A DNA stretch of 64,000 nucleotides from positions 35,051,868 to 35,115,867 of the forward strand of contig OX411547.1 of assembly GCA_948146395.1 (NCBI GenBank), written 5' to 3'. The translations under genes were made by a program, and so were the position numbers. The notes beneath the pieces are model-generated. The model worked only from the letters and a program-made list of their open reading frames with translations. It had not been told where the DNA came from and searched no databases. The stretch's first letter is position 1. Every line of letters starts with the position of its first letter. Shown here piece by piece: positions 20,989 to 34,489 of this stretch. The stretch is from Fragum whitleyi. Lineage: Eukaryota; Mollusca; Bivalvia; Cardiida; Cardiidae.

Positions 20989-22512
20989 TTAGTAATTAAC
21001 ACCATTAAAAGTGGTACTTCATTTAAACGTGTAAATCAACGGCAATTAATGCTGAATTATTATGTCTACTACTTCTAGTTGTAAACCAACTTCTCTCCAC
21101 TTCAGATATTTTGTTTATTAATATCCTCATCATGAAAATGAAGAAATAAGATCTCTTCAAAACAAACGACCTCCAAGGCATTCAATTCAGATTTAAAACA
21201 AAGAAAGCAAAACAACAACAATATTTTTTTTAACATTTCACTATAATGCTTTACACAAATACAGTATCTACGTGTCTCTGAAATAGATTACAGTTAAAAT
21301 TGCATCGAGTGATCACCTAGTATGGGACCACAAAAAAATCGAGAAAATGTTCGCTTAGTGTAATTTTTGCTTACAAATCATGAATAAAATGTTGATTGAA
21401 TATTTATGCTGTTGCAAATTTCTCAATAATTCTATGTTGTTAAATCTCAATAGAATCATGTATAGTATCGTATCGTATCGTATATCTGATCCTTTGAGTT
21501 TTAACAATACAGGATTCATTAACAATATCTTTTTGAGATACATGTATTTTGATTTAATGAAGGGAATATTTTGAAAACGGTCACTTGATGAAAATGGTCG
21601 CTCGGGCAAAATTGACCGTTTATTTTGACACGAGTCTAATTGCAAAAAAAGTGTCTTTGAGGATGAATTATCAAATTATTTTTCTGTCTGGTTCAACTTG
21701 TTAATCTACCCTTTTATCGAAACCTGTGAAATATGGCATATATACATGTATCAGGCTGCGAGAAAAGTTTGCCTTTTGACAAAATATGTTCTGTGAGAGA
21801 ATAAGAACCGTAGACTTCACAAAGGCAATGGTCCTAATAAGACACTAGATTTTGAAAATAAACATACTAAAACGAAAATCAGATCGGAGCGCTAAGGAAA
21901 TGTGATCAATTTTATCCCCTCAATCTCCCAACCTTTGATTTCAGGTGCCCGTTTTACCAAACATCTTACGATATATTTTTGCGTAAGTTAAAAATGAAAG
22001 TTCCTTCAACAGTAGTAACTAAATATGGAAATCTGCCAAGCATCATCTCATTGGATTCGTCTTCTAAAGACTATCCAAATGAGATATTGCAAAGCAGAAT
22101 CTAACAATATATAAAAACACCAGATGCGATTTGTGATTATGACTCACAATTAATTTTTGTCGAAAGAAGTTTAGTAAAACGGGCCCCAGAACCCGAGACT
22201 TTAAAACATTTTTATGCTCAACACAAAGTTGAGGATTCAAATAAATGTATGAACACGAAAACATTATATTAATAAAATCTTATTCATGACAGCTTATTAA
22301 TATTAATTTTATGTTCATACATTTATGTTAGTATTAAAACAGAATTAAAGTTTTTAGCTTAAGAAGAAAATTGAAAAAAATGGGTTGAGAATGAGAGAAT
22401 GTTAGTAATTTTGAGCCCATACTGAAATAAAGAGGATTTTTTTTCGGCGTCAAATCGATTTATCTCTCATAGAGTATAAAACAAAAGTGATGTCTCCAAG
22501 AAGGACAGAGCC

Positions 22513-22792
22513 GCCGTCATAGCGCAGTTGGTAGCGCATCGGACTGTCAATCTAGAGGTCCCGGGTTCGATCCCCGACGGCGGCAATCATTCTTTGCGAC
22601 TATTTGTCTCTCACCAATGGGTTGATAATCGTAGACATATGTGAGATAGTAGCTGGAGGCTAGGAAAGAATGTGGTGGTTGGACAGGTGAGGGCAATACC
22701 AGGAAACCTTTGTTAGGTACTCCATCCGCCGCGATATAACTGAAAAAAAAAAATGTTGAAAGCAGCGTTTAACTCCATTCAATCAATCAATT
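22513..22792 (+). mobile_element. tRNA-headed SINE, unit 2
   Basis: Copy of the insertion at 15038 with the same 16-bp flanking duplications. It was carried by unit duplication, not by a new insertion. It differs in the A-run near 22745. Confidence 0.9.
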
Positions 22793-25700
22793 CAAGAAGG
22801 ACAGAGCCACTAATGGAAATGTTTAATCCATAATTAATGCCCTGGCAGGGCCTAGGTAACGGTTCATTGCATTTAAGGTTAAGGTTAATCAGCTTTTATT
22901 TTAAGCAACTTACTTCTACAGAGGCGTGTAAATAACTCGAATCCTTAAATCGTATATTGGTAACCAAATCCTCGTAAAGCTGAAGTTACGTGGCTTTGGT
23001 AACCAAACGATGAAATGCGTTCACTCTCTCTAAGCACGTGAATTCTTCAGGTTAAACACAGTTATTTGCATGAGTTAACAATGAAGACCCGAAGTTTTGA
23101 AAAGTAAACTCGCCAAATTACGTCACGACTAAGCCCCGCCCTGCCAGTTCAATAATAACGCAGAATATGTATAGGTAGATTTTGAGCGGTGAGCCGTGAA
23201 ATCTACTTTTAACGGTTAAATTTCCGTGCTTTTCTTTCAAAAAAGATAAAACAGACATAACAAAGATACAAATTACCTTTCAAATGAAACTTAGTGCTTG
23301 TTTTAGATCTTACGGTTTACTCATAGACCCATGGTAATGGACTAAACGCCTAGATCAGAGCTCAGTTTTGAAAATACACCTATAGCTTTCTTTGTTTACG
23401 AAATGAAATAAAGGGCGATTTCAAAGGAAAAAACAAACGGTTATTTCATTTCTTTAATACAAAAAGAACGAAACAGAACATGTCTTTTATCACGTCCAGG
23501 TGTAACAGGGTACAATAGGGACAAATAAACACTTACATGTGTAATGATAGATGAAATGAGAAAATTTTATGATAGATTTTCACAAAACGAGCCTTTTTTG
23601 CACGTGATTTCTATGACATATCGTCATTTTTTTATTCGGCTCCGCTTACACCATGTGAAATAGGATGAAATGAGCTAACGTAGTATGTACTCTTTTAGTA
23701 ATTTCACTAGTTTTTCGGAGAGATTATGAAGTGATAATTCACCATTATTATTCGATATTCCACCGAAAAGCATTGGATTCGATCCTCGACGGCGGCACTC
23801 ATCTTTTCGGATATTCTATCTCACACCTATGAGACGATAATCGTAGACTAATGTAGGATGGTAGCTGGAGGCTAGGAAAGGATGCAATGATATTACCAGT
23901 AAGAGAAATACCAGGAATCTATTGTAAGATACTATAGTCGCCGCGATATGACTGAAAGATTGTTAAAAGCGGCGTAAAACTCCATTCAAACAAACCAATG
24001 GAAAAAACGGTTATGCACAACATCTACAGGCCTTGTTTGAATCAAAGATCTAGCTTTTAAAGAAGAAAGTACTTAAAATAACGTTCATAATAATGTCATC
24101 CCCAAGATATTTCATCATGCCCAAATAATTTAAGTTAAATTGTATGCATCAATTTCCATGTATTCTGATTGGCTGAAAAATGGTTTTATTTCTCAATTAA
24201 ACAATTGAGAGTACGCAGCTTTGTTGTAAGATTGTGCACAAAGTTGTCCCATAAGAATTCAGTCTCATTACGAAGAAATACATACATTTTCGCATAATTA
24301 CATTACATTTTAAGATATGAAGACAGTATATTTTATTTAATTTCATAGAGTTATGAAACTAAAAACCTTATGACACTTTTGTATCTGATTTAATCTGATA
24401 CAAAGTTTAAATCTGGTGGGATAGTCCTTCAGATGATAACATCCTGAAACTGACATTCACACAAAATCAGTCTAAAATCTTCATTCAGCGTTCCATTCAC
24501 TCAATTAAATTCAACTCAAATCGACCAAAAAACGCCAGAAATCGTTCAAAAACGTTTCGTAATCGATAAGATAATTCCACGATTTACTCGCTTTGTCGAT
24601 TTAAGGCGTCCGAATGTTCCTAGAAGACACGCAATCACATAAGTACCTAGTTTTTGTCAAAGGGAGATAAAAAAAATTCACTAAATTGGTCCACTAATGT
24701 GTTGCACCCTGACCCTTAAATTGCACCCGAAACTCGATACTCTAATCCATTATTTTTTTCCCGAAACATTTCTCAAAAATTAAGATTTTCTTAGCCGTTA
24801 TTTAGGATTCTCAAGATATTTATATTAGGATACGATGGTTTCACGTCAGTGACTTAAACGAGTAGCGTTGGCGACGTCGAATATTTTCACAGTTTCGAGG
24901 GCTAACGCCATTTTAACTGACGTCAACGAGTGTTTCGAAGGTTTCCCCGAAATTTTTAAAAATAGTCCGTCTATGTACATCGAAGTTTGATCCCTTCGGA
25001 ACATCACTCGGCCTTTTCCGTAACTTGCAAGATACCTCGGATGTATTTAAGGCGGATGGGTGTGTAAAAAAATCGCGTTGTCAGCGCTTGTCATATTCTC
25101 CGAAGATTGACCTATCTTTGGGACCGTATCAATTATCCAGATTGGGATGAATATTACTACCTCGTACGCAATACTCCGTATTCTATCGCAAAAAAAGTAG
25201 TAAATGAAGAATTTCAATAAAACTTCATTTTAGTCGAAATCAAACTTAATTTTTGCCTTAAATTATTTGACAAAAATATTTGTTTACATTGCGAAAGTCT
25301 ACTTTTTTTTTTTTTTTTAAAAAAAAAAGTTGTTTGTTTGAGATCTATTTATACTGTACACAGTTTCCTAATATAGATTTTGGGGAAAACCGAATATAAA
25401 ACTTCAATAAACATTTTGAAAGTAGTTCGACGGGATCGGATCATTCAGCATTTAGAAATCGTTCAAGACGGTCAACAATCAATTCAAAGGGATCAAATTA
25501 TTCAAACGAATAGCTTCGTAATAGTTCGAAACGCTTCGGAATTTCATTCATACCGATCAAATCATTTCACAATTTTATTGGCTTATGTAGGTTTAAAGCG
25601 TCTGATTGGTACACAAAAACATATGAATAGAACAGTACGTTTATTTTAATAACATGGGGAAACAGAATATCGCTAAATCGCTAAATCCGTTCAAATTGGA

Positions 25701-26150
25701 CGAAATTGGCATTGTTGGATTACCTTCCATTAATTACATTCAAAACTCGCTCTTTTCACCCACTCATTCAATTTCACTCGACATTTCTTTCAAAGTCATC
25801 CATAATGTCAATTTCATGATGTTTTAACTCTCATGCGAGAAGTGAAAGTAAGGACACCCCCCCCCCCCCAGGATACCGACGACACGGGAGGACTAAGATG
25901 AAATATGGGCGTATCCAGAATTATGAAATCTAACCACAATAGACTTTTTCATTTTTTTTCGAAATTTGAGGTTGTAGATGGGTCCAAATTGAAATTGAGA
26001 ATTATCAATTTATCTTATTATCTGGATAAGACGAAGGGCAAAAAGCTGCTGAGACTGGGCCTCTGAAGCAACAGTTGGTTCGGACGAAGGGGTCATTTTA
26101 GCGATGTTGGGTCTATATAGTCCACCGAAAACTCTGCATACTTTACATAT

Positions 26151-26227
26151 CGAGGGTTCGGTGCAAGACTGTAGTAAGTGTATATACATTGTATATACAC
26201 TTACTACAGTCTTGCGCTGAATCCACG
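26151..26227. mobile_element. 77-bp hairpin mini-element, unit 3
   Basis: Identical to the element at 11200. Confidence 0.7.
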
Positions 26228-26758
26228 ATATACGATAGTTCTACTTCGAGGACCCTGCCTAAAATCGCATAACCAGTAGGAATTGCCAACGATTCTTTAC
26301 TTGATCTGGGTTGCTTTTGGTGAACCATTTACCGCTTCTATACGAAAAAGTGATTAATACCAGACATCGTAACTACGACTTCACTTAGCTCTAGAACATA
26401 CGAAAAACACATTTATGCTATTAAATACTTTAATAATATCAATAACAGTTAAATAGCGACATTTATATGATCCACATCTTCATATACATATTTGTGATAT
26501 GTCAGGCGTAAAGGGGCGATCTGGGATGTGCGTAAAGTGTCGAGCTTAGTCCCGCTATGCATACTAACTATCATCGAAACTTTTGGCAAACGGCTTTTTC
26601 TAAATCTAGAATGAATGATCTATCTTTCAGCGAAAAATATGAAGCGCGAGCTCCGGTTGACCTCTTCACGAGCTTACTCTTTTTCCAAATTTTATTTTTA
26701 CGGAGTTTTTAGATTACCCATTTTCGTTAACGGTCACATAAAATAAATTCATGAATCA

Positions 26759-27826
26759 TTAATAAGATCCTTCATCACTGTCCATAGAACTCACACCCTC
26801 ATCATCGCTATCTCGTTCTAAAATCGTCTGCATAAAACTTTCAATGGCATTGTCGTCTGCGTAACACGTGGTTAAGTCACTGCCACTGAAAAGTCTCTTT
26901 ATGACGTCGCTTGGTAAGGTGGAAACATTGTCACTTGCGTCACCAATGATGGTCATTTCTAGTTCATCAATACTGACGTCACTCTCGGTGTCAATTACAC
27001 TGTCTGTGTCTTCTACAAACGCTGTATCAAGGTTTTCTTGTAGATCACCTGTGTAAGTGTCGTTGATTGGTTCAAGATGAATACACGTGGTTTCGTACTT
27101 GAAAGAAGTGAAGAAGGATTCACTATTACTGGTTCCGTCACCTAGAGTTCTTGGACAAACTGGGGAACCAGAACTAAAGGAAGTAAAGAAGGACTCGTCA
27201 TGGCTGGTACCATCACCTCGCGTTCTTGGACAAACTGGGGAACCAGAACACCCGTCACCTGGTAGTCTTACAGATGGAACAATGTCGTCCATGTTGGTTA
27301 AGGACATGTTCATGACTGAATCGACGTCGTGTAGGAATCTCTTCATGATATCTACTTTACCCTGTGTAGTTTGACCTTGGCCTTTCGAGGTTGCCTCATA
27401 ATTGATAAGTTTGTCTTTGTATAAGTTCTGTTTGGTGACGGAATCGTTGAAGTTTTCTCTTGGCTGTGTAAACGAAAGTTTCTTGTTCGTTTGAGATGCG
27501 TTGAATTGTTTCACCAATGATCTCATTTCTTTTAGTTTCCTAAACGCTTTAGTAAGCTTGAGACCGTTCGTATTTAAATCGTTTGTCTTTCTGATAGCGA
27601 ATGTAGCTTCAGGCGTTGAAGATCGAAGAACCTTCAGGACTTTATTCTTTCTGTTTAAGACTCTTTCAACACCCTGGGATATTTCTACCAGGGCGTAGCT
27701 CTTCCTTTCGTCGCCCGCCACCATTTTGATGACATCATAACTAGTCGTTCGTTTGGTGACGTAGACTGTCTTCAGTGTGTCTTCTAACTGTATGAGAAGT
27801 TTGTGTTTCTGGTTTTCTATATCCAT
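26759..27826 (-). CDS. RASSF9/RASSF10-like protein, copy 3
   Basis: The 355-residue protein is identical to copies 1 and 2, despite a base difference in the coding exon near 27103 that must be synonymous. Leader-exon donor at 28215, intron with the same acceptor, poly(A) hexamer and upstream block are all retained. Confidence 0.75.
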   Translation of the reverse strand: MDIENQKHKLLIQLEDTLKTVYVTKRTTSYDVIKMVAGDERKSYALVEISQGVERVLNRKNKVLKVLRSSTPEATFAIRKTNDLNTNGLKLTKAFRKLKEMRSLVKQFNASQTNKKLSFTQPRENFNDSVTKQNLYKDKLINYEATSKGQGQTTQGKVDIMKRFLHDVDSVMNMSLTNMDDIVPSVRLPGDGCSGSPVCPRTRGDGTSHDESFFTSFSSGSPVCPRTLGDGTSNSESFFTSFKYETTCIHLEPINDTYTGDLQENLDTAFVEDTDSVIDTESDVSIDELEMTIIGDASDNVSTLPSDVIKRLFSGSDLTTCYADDNAIESFMQTILERDSDDEGVSSMDSDEGSY

Positions 27827-28250
27827 TCTGAAATTGAAAATAATAAATTGAAATACTTCATAAGTACTTTCAATATAAACAATTTCATGAATTTAGTTTC
27901 AGAGTGTAATAGGTTCAGAATGAAGTTGCATAATATGAGAAAATAAGAAAGAAAGGGGGACAAGAACCAAACTGTTTTGTACAAGGTCAATTTAAATGTG
28001 ATGCGTCTAAAATTCATAAAAATTTACGCAATTATACTGGGTTAACCCCTTATCCGGCTGAGCTTCATTCTTGTTTTTGATTGCTATCCTGCAGATATTG
28101 CAAGATTTCCAAAAAAACTTAAGTTACCTTACGTGTATCATCTATGATTGGTTAATATTCATATACCACATTGGAAAGTTTGAAATTAAAAAAGAAAATA
28201 AAAACAACACTCACCTTTATTAATGAAGAACTCTTCCCTTTAAATAAAAA
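27827..28250 (-). other. Leader exon and intron of gene 3
   Basis: Leader exon ends at 28215 (AAAG|GTGAGT); acceptor immediately before the ATG as in gene 1. Confidence 0.6.
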
Positions 28251-28408
28251 AATAACAACTTTGTTTAGCTTGTGTTTCTAAGATCGAAAACAATTCTGTA
28301 TGAATAACTGTCGATTTGTGATCTAGTCAAACGAAATCTTCCATACTTCAAGGCCACACTTTTCACGGTTAATTAAATTTGAAATCAAACATTTAAGTAG
28401 TACTAATT

Positions 28409-28464
28409 GGGCACGTGATAATGATCGGAAACGTGCCGCCGTGTTCGCGACAGGCACGCGACAG
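28409..28464 (-). promoter_or_regulatory. Conserved E-box-containing upstream block, gene 3
   Basis: Same motifs and spacing as at 13458. Confidence 0.55.
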
Positions 28465-29988
28465 TTAGTAATTAACACCATTAAAAGTGGTACTTCATTT
28501 AAACGTGTAAATCAACGGCAATTAATGCTGAATTATTATGTCTACTACTTCTAGTTGTAAACCAACTTCTCTCCACTTCAGATATTTTGTTTATTAATAT
28601 CCTCATCATGAAAATGAAGAAATAAGATCTCTTCAAAACAAACGACCTCCAAGGCATTCAATTCAGATTTAAAACAAAGAAAGCAAAACAACAACAATAT
28701 TTTTTTTAACATTTCACTATAATGCTTTACACAAATACAGTATCTACGTGTCTCTGATATAGATTACAGTTAAAATTGCATCGAGTGATCACCTAGTATG
28801 GGACCACAAAAAAATCGAGAAAATGTTCGCTTAGTGTAATTTTTGCTTACAAATCATGAATAAAATGTTGATTGAATATTTATGCTGTTGCAAATTTCTT
28901 AATAATTCTATGTTGTTAAATCTCAATAGAATCATGTATAGTATCGTATCGTATCGTATATCTGATCCTTTGAGTTTTAACAATACAGGATTCATTAACA
29001 ATATCTTTTTGAGATACATGTATTTTGATTTAATGAAGGGAATATTTTGAAAACGGTCACTTGATGAAAATGGTCGCTCGGGCAAAATTGACCGTTTATT
29101 TTGACACGAGTCTAATTGCAAAAAAAGTGTCTTTGAGGATGAATTATCAAATTATTTTTCTGTCTGGTTCAACTTGTTAATCTACCCTTTTATCGAAACC
29201 TGTGAAATATGGCATATATACATGTATCAGGCTGCGAGAAAAGTTTGCCTTTTGACAAAATATGTTCTGTGAGAGAATAAGAACCGTAGACTTCACAAAG
29301 GCAATGGTCCTAATAAGACACTAGATTTTGAAAATAAACATACTAAAACGAAAATCAGATCGGAGCGCTAAGGAAATGTGATCAATTTTATCCCCTCAAT
29401 CTCCCAACCTTTGATTTCAGGTGCCCGTTTTACCAAACATCTTACGATATATGTTTGCGTAAGTTAAAAATGAAAGTTCCTTCAACAGTAGTAACTAAAT
29501 ATGGAAATCTGCCAAGCATCATCTCATTGGATTCGTCTTCTAAAGACTATCCAAATGAGATATTGCAAAGCAGAATCTAACAATATATAAAAACACCAGA
29601 TGCGATTTGTGATTATGACTCACAATTAATTTTTGTCGAAAGAAGTTTAGTAAAACGGGCCCCAGAACCCGAGACTTTAAAACATTTTTATGCTCAACAC
29701 AAAGTTGAGGATTCAAATAAATGTATGAACACGAAAACATTATATTAATAAAATCTTATTCATGACAGCTTATTAATATTAATTTTATGTTCATACATTT
29801 ATGTTAGTATTAAAACAGAATTAAAGTTTTTAGCTTAAGAAGAAAATTGAAAAAAATGGGTTGAGAATGAGAGAATGTTAGTAATTTTGAGCCCATACTG
29901 AAATAAAGAGGATTTTTTTTCGGCGTCAAATCGATTTATCTCTCATAGAGTATAAAACAAAAGTGATGTCTCCAAGAAGGACAGAGCC

Positions 29989-30266
29989 GCCGTCATAGCG
30001 CAGTTGGTAGCGCATCGGACTGTCAATCTAGAGGTCCCGGGTTCGATCCCCGACGGCGGCAATCATTCTTTGCGACTATTTGTCTCTCACCAATGGGTTG
30101 ATAATCGTAGACATATGTGAGATAGTAGCTGGAGGCTAGGAAAGAATGTGGTGGTTGGACAGGTGAGGGCAATACCAGGAAACCTTTGTTAGGTACTCCA
30201 TCCGCCGCGATATAACTGAAAAAAAAATGTTGAAAGCAGCGTTTAACTCCATTCAATCAATCAATT
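29989..30266 (+). mobile_element. tRNA-headed SINE, unit 3
   Basis: Third copy of the SINE first described at 15038, with the same target duplications. Confidence 0.9.
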
Positions 30267-33064
30267 CAAGAAGGACAGAGCCACTAATGGAAATGTTTAA
30301 TCCATAATTAATGCCCTGGCAGGGCCTAGGTAACGGTTCATTGCATTTAAGGTTAAGGTTAATCAGCTTTTATTTTAAGCAACTTACTTCTACAGAGGCG
30401 TGTAAATAACTCGAATCCTTAAATCGTATATTGGTAACCAAATCCTCGTAAAGCTGAAGTTACGTGGCTTTGGTAACCAAACGATGAAATGCGTTCACTC
30501 TCTCTAAGCACGTGAATTCTTCAGGTTAAACACAGTTATTTGCATGAGTTAACAATGAAGACCCGAAGTTTTGAAAAGTAAACTCGCCAAATTACGTCAC
30601 GACTAAGCCCCGCCCTGCCAGTTCAATAATAACGCAGAATATGTATAGGTAGATTTTGAGCGGTGAGCCGTGAAATCTACTTTTAACGGTTAAATTTCCG
30701 TGCTTTTCTTTCAAAAAAGATAAAACAGACATAACAAAGATACAAATTACCTTTCAAATGAAACTTAGTGCTTGTTTTAGATCTTACGGTTTACTCATAG
30801 ACCCATGGTAATGGACTAAACGCCTAGATCAGAGCTCAGTTTTGAAAATACACCTATAGCTTTCTTTGTTTACGAAATGAAATAAAGGGCGATTTCAAAG
30901 GAAAAAACAAACGGTTATTTCATTTCTTTAATACAAAAAGAACGAAACAGAACATGTCTTTTATCACGTCCAGGTGTAACAGGGTACAATAGGGACAAAT
31001 AAACACTTACATGTGTAATGATAGATGAAATGAGAAAATTTTATGATAGATTTTCACAAAACGAGCCTTTTTTGCACGTGATTTCTATGACATATCGTCA
31101 TTTTTTTATTCGGCTCCGCTTACACCATGTGAAATAGGATGAAATGAGCTAACGTAGTATGTACTCTTTTAGTAATTTCACTAGTTTTTCGGAGAGATTA
31201 TGAAGTGATAATTCACCATTATTATTCGATATTCCACCGAAAAGCATTGGATTCGATCCTCGACGGCGGCACTCATCTTTTCGGATATTCTATCTCACAC
31301 CTATGAGACGATAATCGTAGACTAATGTAGGATGGTAGCTGGAGGCTAGGAAAGGATGCAATGATATTACCAGTAAGAGAAATACCAGGAATCTATTGTA
31401 AGATACTATAGTCGCCGCGATATGACTGAAAGATTGTTAAAAGCGGCGTAAAACTCCATTCAAACAAACCAATGGAAAAAACGGTTATGCACAACATCTA
31501 CAGGCCTTGTTTGAATCAAAGATCTAGCTTTTAAAGAAGAAAGTACTTAAAATAACGTTCATAATAATGTCATCCCCAAGATATTTCATCATGCCCAAAT
31601 AATTTAAGTTAAATTGTATGCATCAATTTCCATGTATTCTGATTGGCTGAAAAATGGTTTTATTTCTCAATTAAACAATTGAGAGTACGCAGCTTTGTTG
31701 TAAGATTGTGCACAAAGTTGTCCCATAAGAATTCAGTCTCATTACGAAGAAATACATACATTTTCGCATAATTACATTACATTTTAAGATATGAAGACAG
31801 TATATTTTATTTAATTTCATAGAGTTATGAAACTAAAAACCTTATGACACTTTTGTATCTGATTTAATCTGATACAAAAGTTAAATCTGGTGGGATAGTC
31901 CTTCAGATGATAACATCCTGAAACTGACATTCACACAAAATCAGTCTAAAATCTTCATTCAGCGTTCCATTCACTCAATTAAATTCAACTCAAATCGACC
32001 AAAAAACGCCAGAAATCGTTCAAAAACGTTTCGTAATCGATAAGATAATTCCACGATTTACTCGCTTTGTCGATTTAAGGCGTCCGAATGTTCCTAGAAG
32101 ACACGCAATCACATAAGTACCTAGTTTTTGTCAAAGGGAGATAAAAAAAATTCACTAAATTGGTCCACTAATGTGTTGCACCCTGACCCTTAAATTGCAC
32201 CCGAAACTCGATACTCTAATCCATTATTTTTTTCCCGAAACATTTCTCAAAAATTAAGATTTTCTTAGCCGTTATTTAGGATTCTCAAGATATTTATATT
32301 AGGATACGATGGTTTCACGTCAGTGACTTAAACGAGTAGCGTTGGCGACGTCGAATATTTTCACAGTTTCGAGGGCTAACGCCATTTTAACTGACGTCAA
32401 CGAGTGTTTCGAAGGTTTCCCCGAAATTTTTAAAAATAGTCCGTCTATGTACATCGAAGTTTGATTCCTTCGGAACATCACTCGGCCTTTTCCGTAACTT
32501 GCAAGATACCTCGGATGTATTTAAGGCGGATGGGTGTGTAAAAAAATCGCGTTGTCAGCGCTTGTCATATTCTCCGAAGATTGACCTATCTTTGGGACCG
32601 TATCAATTATCCAGATTGGGATGAATATTACTACCTCGTACGCAATACTCCGTATTCTATCGCAAAAAAAGTAGTAAATGAAGAATTTCAATCAAACTTC
32701 ATTTTAGTCGAAATCAAACTTAATTTTTGCCTTAAATTATTTGACAAAAATATTTGTTTACATTGCGAAAGTCTACTTTTTTTTTTTTAAAAAAAAAAGT
32801 TGTTTGTTTGAGATCTATTTATACTGTACACAGTTTCCTAATATAGATTTTGGGGAAAACCGAATATAAAACTTCAATAAACATTTTGAAAGTAGTTCGA
32901 CGGGATCGGCCGAGTTGTCACGAAAACACTACCCAGAATGCTCAAATCAGATAGGTCAGTATTTGAAAATGCCACCTATCGGAAGATAACGACAAAATCG
33001 AGCATTTTGTTGGGCGGATACAGTGTAAGAAAAACTAGCACTGTAGATTTATATCTATTACAGT

Positions 33065-33141
33065 AAATAACGGCTGAAAAATTTTAATTTTTGAGAATGA
33101 CGAATCATTCTCAAAAATTAAGATTTATTCAGCCGTTATTT
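33065..33141. repeat. 77-bp near-perfect palindrome beside the triplication
   Basis: Arms of about 36 bp (AAATAACGGCTGAAAAATTT and its complement, with a few mismatches) surround a 4-nt CGAA centre. The right arm begins the segment that also occurs in each unit at 17296, so this is an inverted, then direct, duplication of unit-tail DNA about 155 bp outside the unit-3 boundary. Confidence 0.75.
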
Positions 33142-33523
33142 AAGAATCTAAAGATATTTACATTAGGATACGATGGTTTCACGTTAATGACTTAAACGTG
33201 TAGCGTTTGCGACGTCGAATGTTTTCACTCACAGTTTCGAGGGCTAACGCCATTTTAAATGACGTCGTCGAGTTTTTCCAAGGTTTTTCCGTAATTTTTA
33301 AAAATAGTCCGTCTATGCACATCCGAGATTGATCGTGAGATTTGCCGAAAGGTGTTCCGAATGGAGGTTGATCGTGAGATTGGCCGAGTGGTGCTCCGAA
33401 TGAGTCCTCTTGGTATTTGTGACGTCATATAAACCCACATGCAAAATGACGCGCTTTCATGGCAGCGTCAATATTATTCCCGACGTCTAATTCGACAAAG
33501 AATATATATTTTTAAGAGAATCT

Positions 33524-33602
33524 AGCCGATCCTGGCTAGCTCAGCGGTAACGCATTCGGTTGTCAATCATGCGGATGTGAGCTCGAACACCGGCACGGCT
33601 AT
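33524..33602 (+). repeat. tRNA-like sequence (degenerate)
   Basis: Paralogue of 9884-9957: GGCTAGCTCAGCGGTAACGC and a B-box-like GAGCTCGAACACC. The flanks (33405-33523) also match 9755-9883. It does not fold as a standard tRNA. Confidence 0.5.
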
Positions 33603-33681
33603 CTATCATTTAAATTTGACAAAAGTCAATGGAAAACGAGTCATTTGTCTCCCATCAATGGGTGAATTGATAAGTAGTAAG

Positions 33682-33910
33682 ATTGATTGATTGATTGAAT
33701 TGAGTTTTACGCCGCTTTCAACATTTTTTCAGTTATATCGAGGCGGCTTGAGCACCTAACAATGGTTTCCTGGTATTTCTCTCACCAGTACAACCACCAC
33801 ATCCTTTCCTAGCCTCCAGCGGCTATCTCACTTAGGTCTACAAATATCAACCCATTGGTGAGAGACACATAGTCGGAAAGAATGAGTGGCACCGTCGGGG
33901 ATCGATGATG
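33682..33910 (-). mobile_element. tRNA-derived SINE, head truncated, minus strand
   Basis: On the minus strand it starts inside the head at CGATCCCCGACGGTG and runs through 'ggctaggaaagg' and 'ataccaggaaacc' to 'gcggcgtaaaactc' and a (CAAT)n tail. AGTAGTAAG stands on both sides (33673-33681, 33911-33919) and is a probable target duplication. Confidence 0.8.
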
Positions 33911-34489
33911 AGTAGTAAGCCTAAGTGGGATGAGCAGCTGTTGGCTCGAATGAAGTGTTTTTGTTATACTGGTGTCAAAAAGGGGAAACCATAGGTAGGT
34001 GCAAAAGCCCCCGTGAAATATCTGCAATAATGTTGAAATTGGCATTAAACCCCATACAAGACAAATCCTTAAGGTAGATTATGCTTAATTGTCTTTTATC
34101 TTCAGATAAATCATTGTAAATGCAGTCGATATTGCTGGAGTGACCACTTGTATTAAGTGACCGATTCAATTAATCGAACATCATTAAAAAGTCTCTTCAC
34201 CATAATCAAAATCCGAAGAAGTACACATTCTTAAATGAATCAAAGTACTGTCAGCACTGTAAATCGACCGTCAGTGAATGAGTGGACAGGCTGATGCATT
34301 TCAAACTTTTAAAATTTGACCAAAATATTAAAAAACTCTTCTTTTACTGACCATTTAACCATATGATCAATATTTATGGGAGTCCCCTGGCAATGTCACC
34401 TAGGGGTCGCCTAACGTGACATTTTTTTGAATATAGAAAGTAGGTTTTTTTTGTGTGTGTTTTTTTATATATATTTGAATCCCTTGGGG

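Larger units (their letters stand above)
17963..25439 (-). repeat. Triplicated unit 2 (about 7.48 kb)
   Basis: Nearly identical to unit 1 with the same internal order. Visible differences from unit 1 include a longer C-run near 18380, C-to-T at about 24769 and T-to-C at about 25369. Junction GGGATCGG|ATCATTC at both ends. Confidence 0.95.
25440..32909 (-). repeat. Triplicated unit 3 (about 7.47 kb)
   Basis: Same structure as units 1 and 2, but with more private single-base differences. Examples are near 25787, 26546, 27103, 28350, 28758, 28900, 29454, 31880, 32466 and 32692. Its right edge GGGATCGG runs into unique DNA (CCGAGTTGTCACG), which fixes the boundary of the repeated unit. Confidence 0.95.

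Noticed and set aside
10491..32909. Triplicated unit as a large transposon or LTR element
   Set aside because: No terminal repeats, no target duplication, no transposase or reverse transcriptase; the junction is a simple head-to-tail join.
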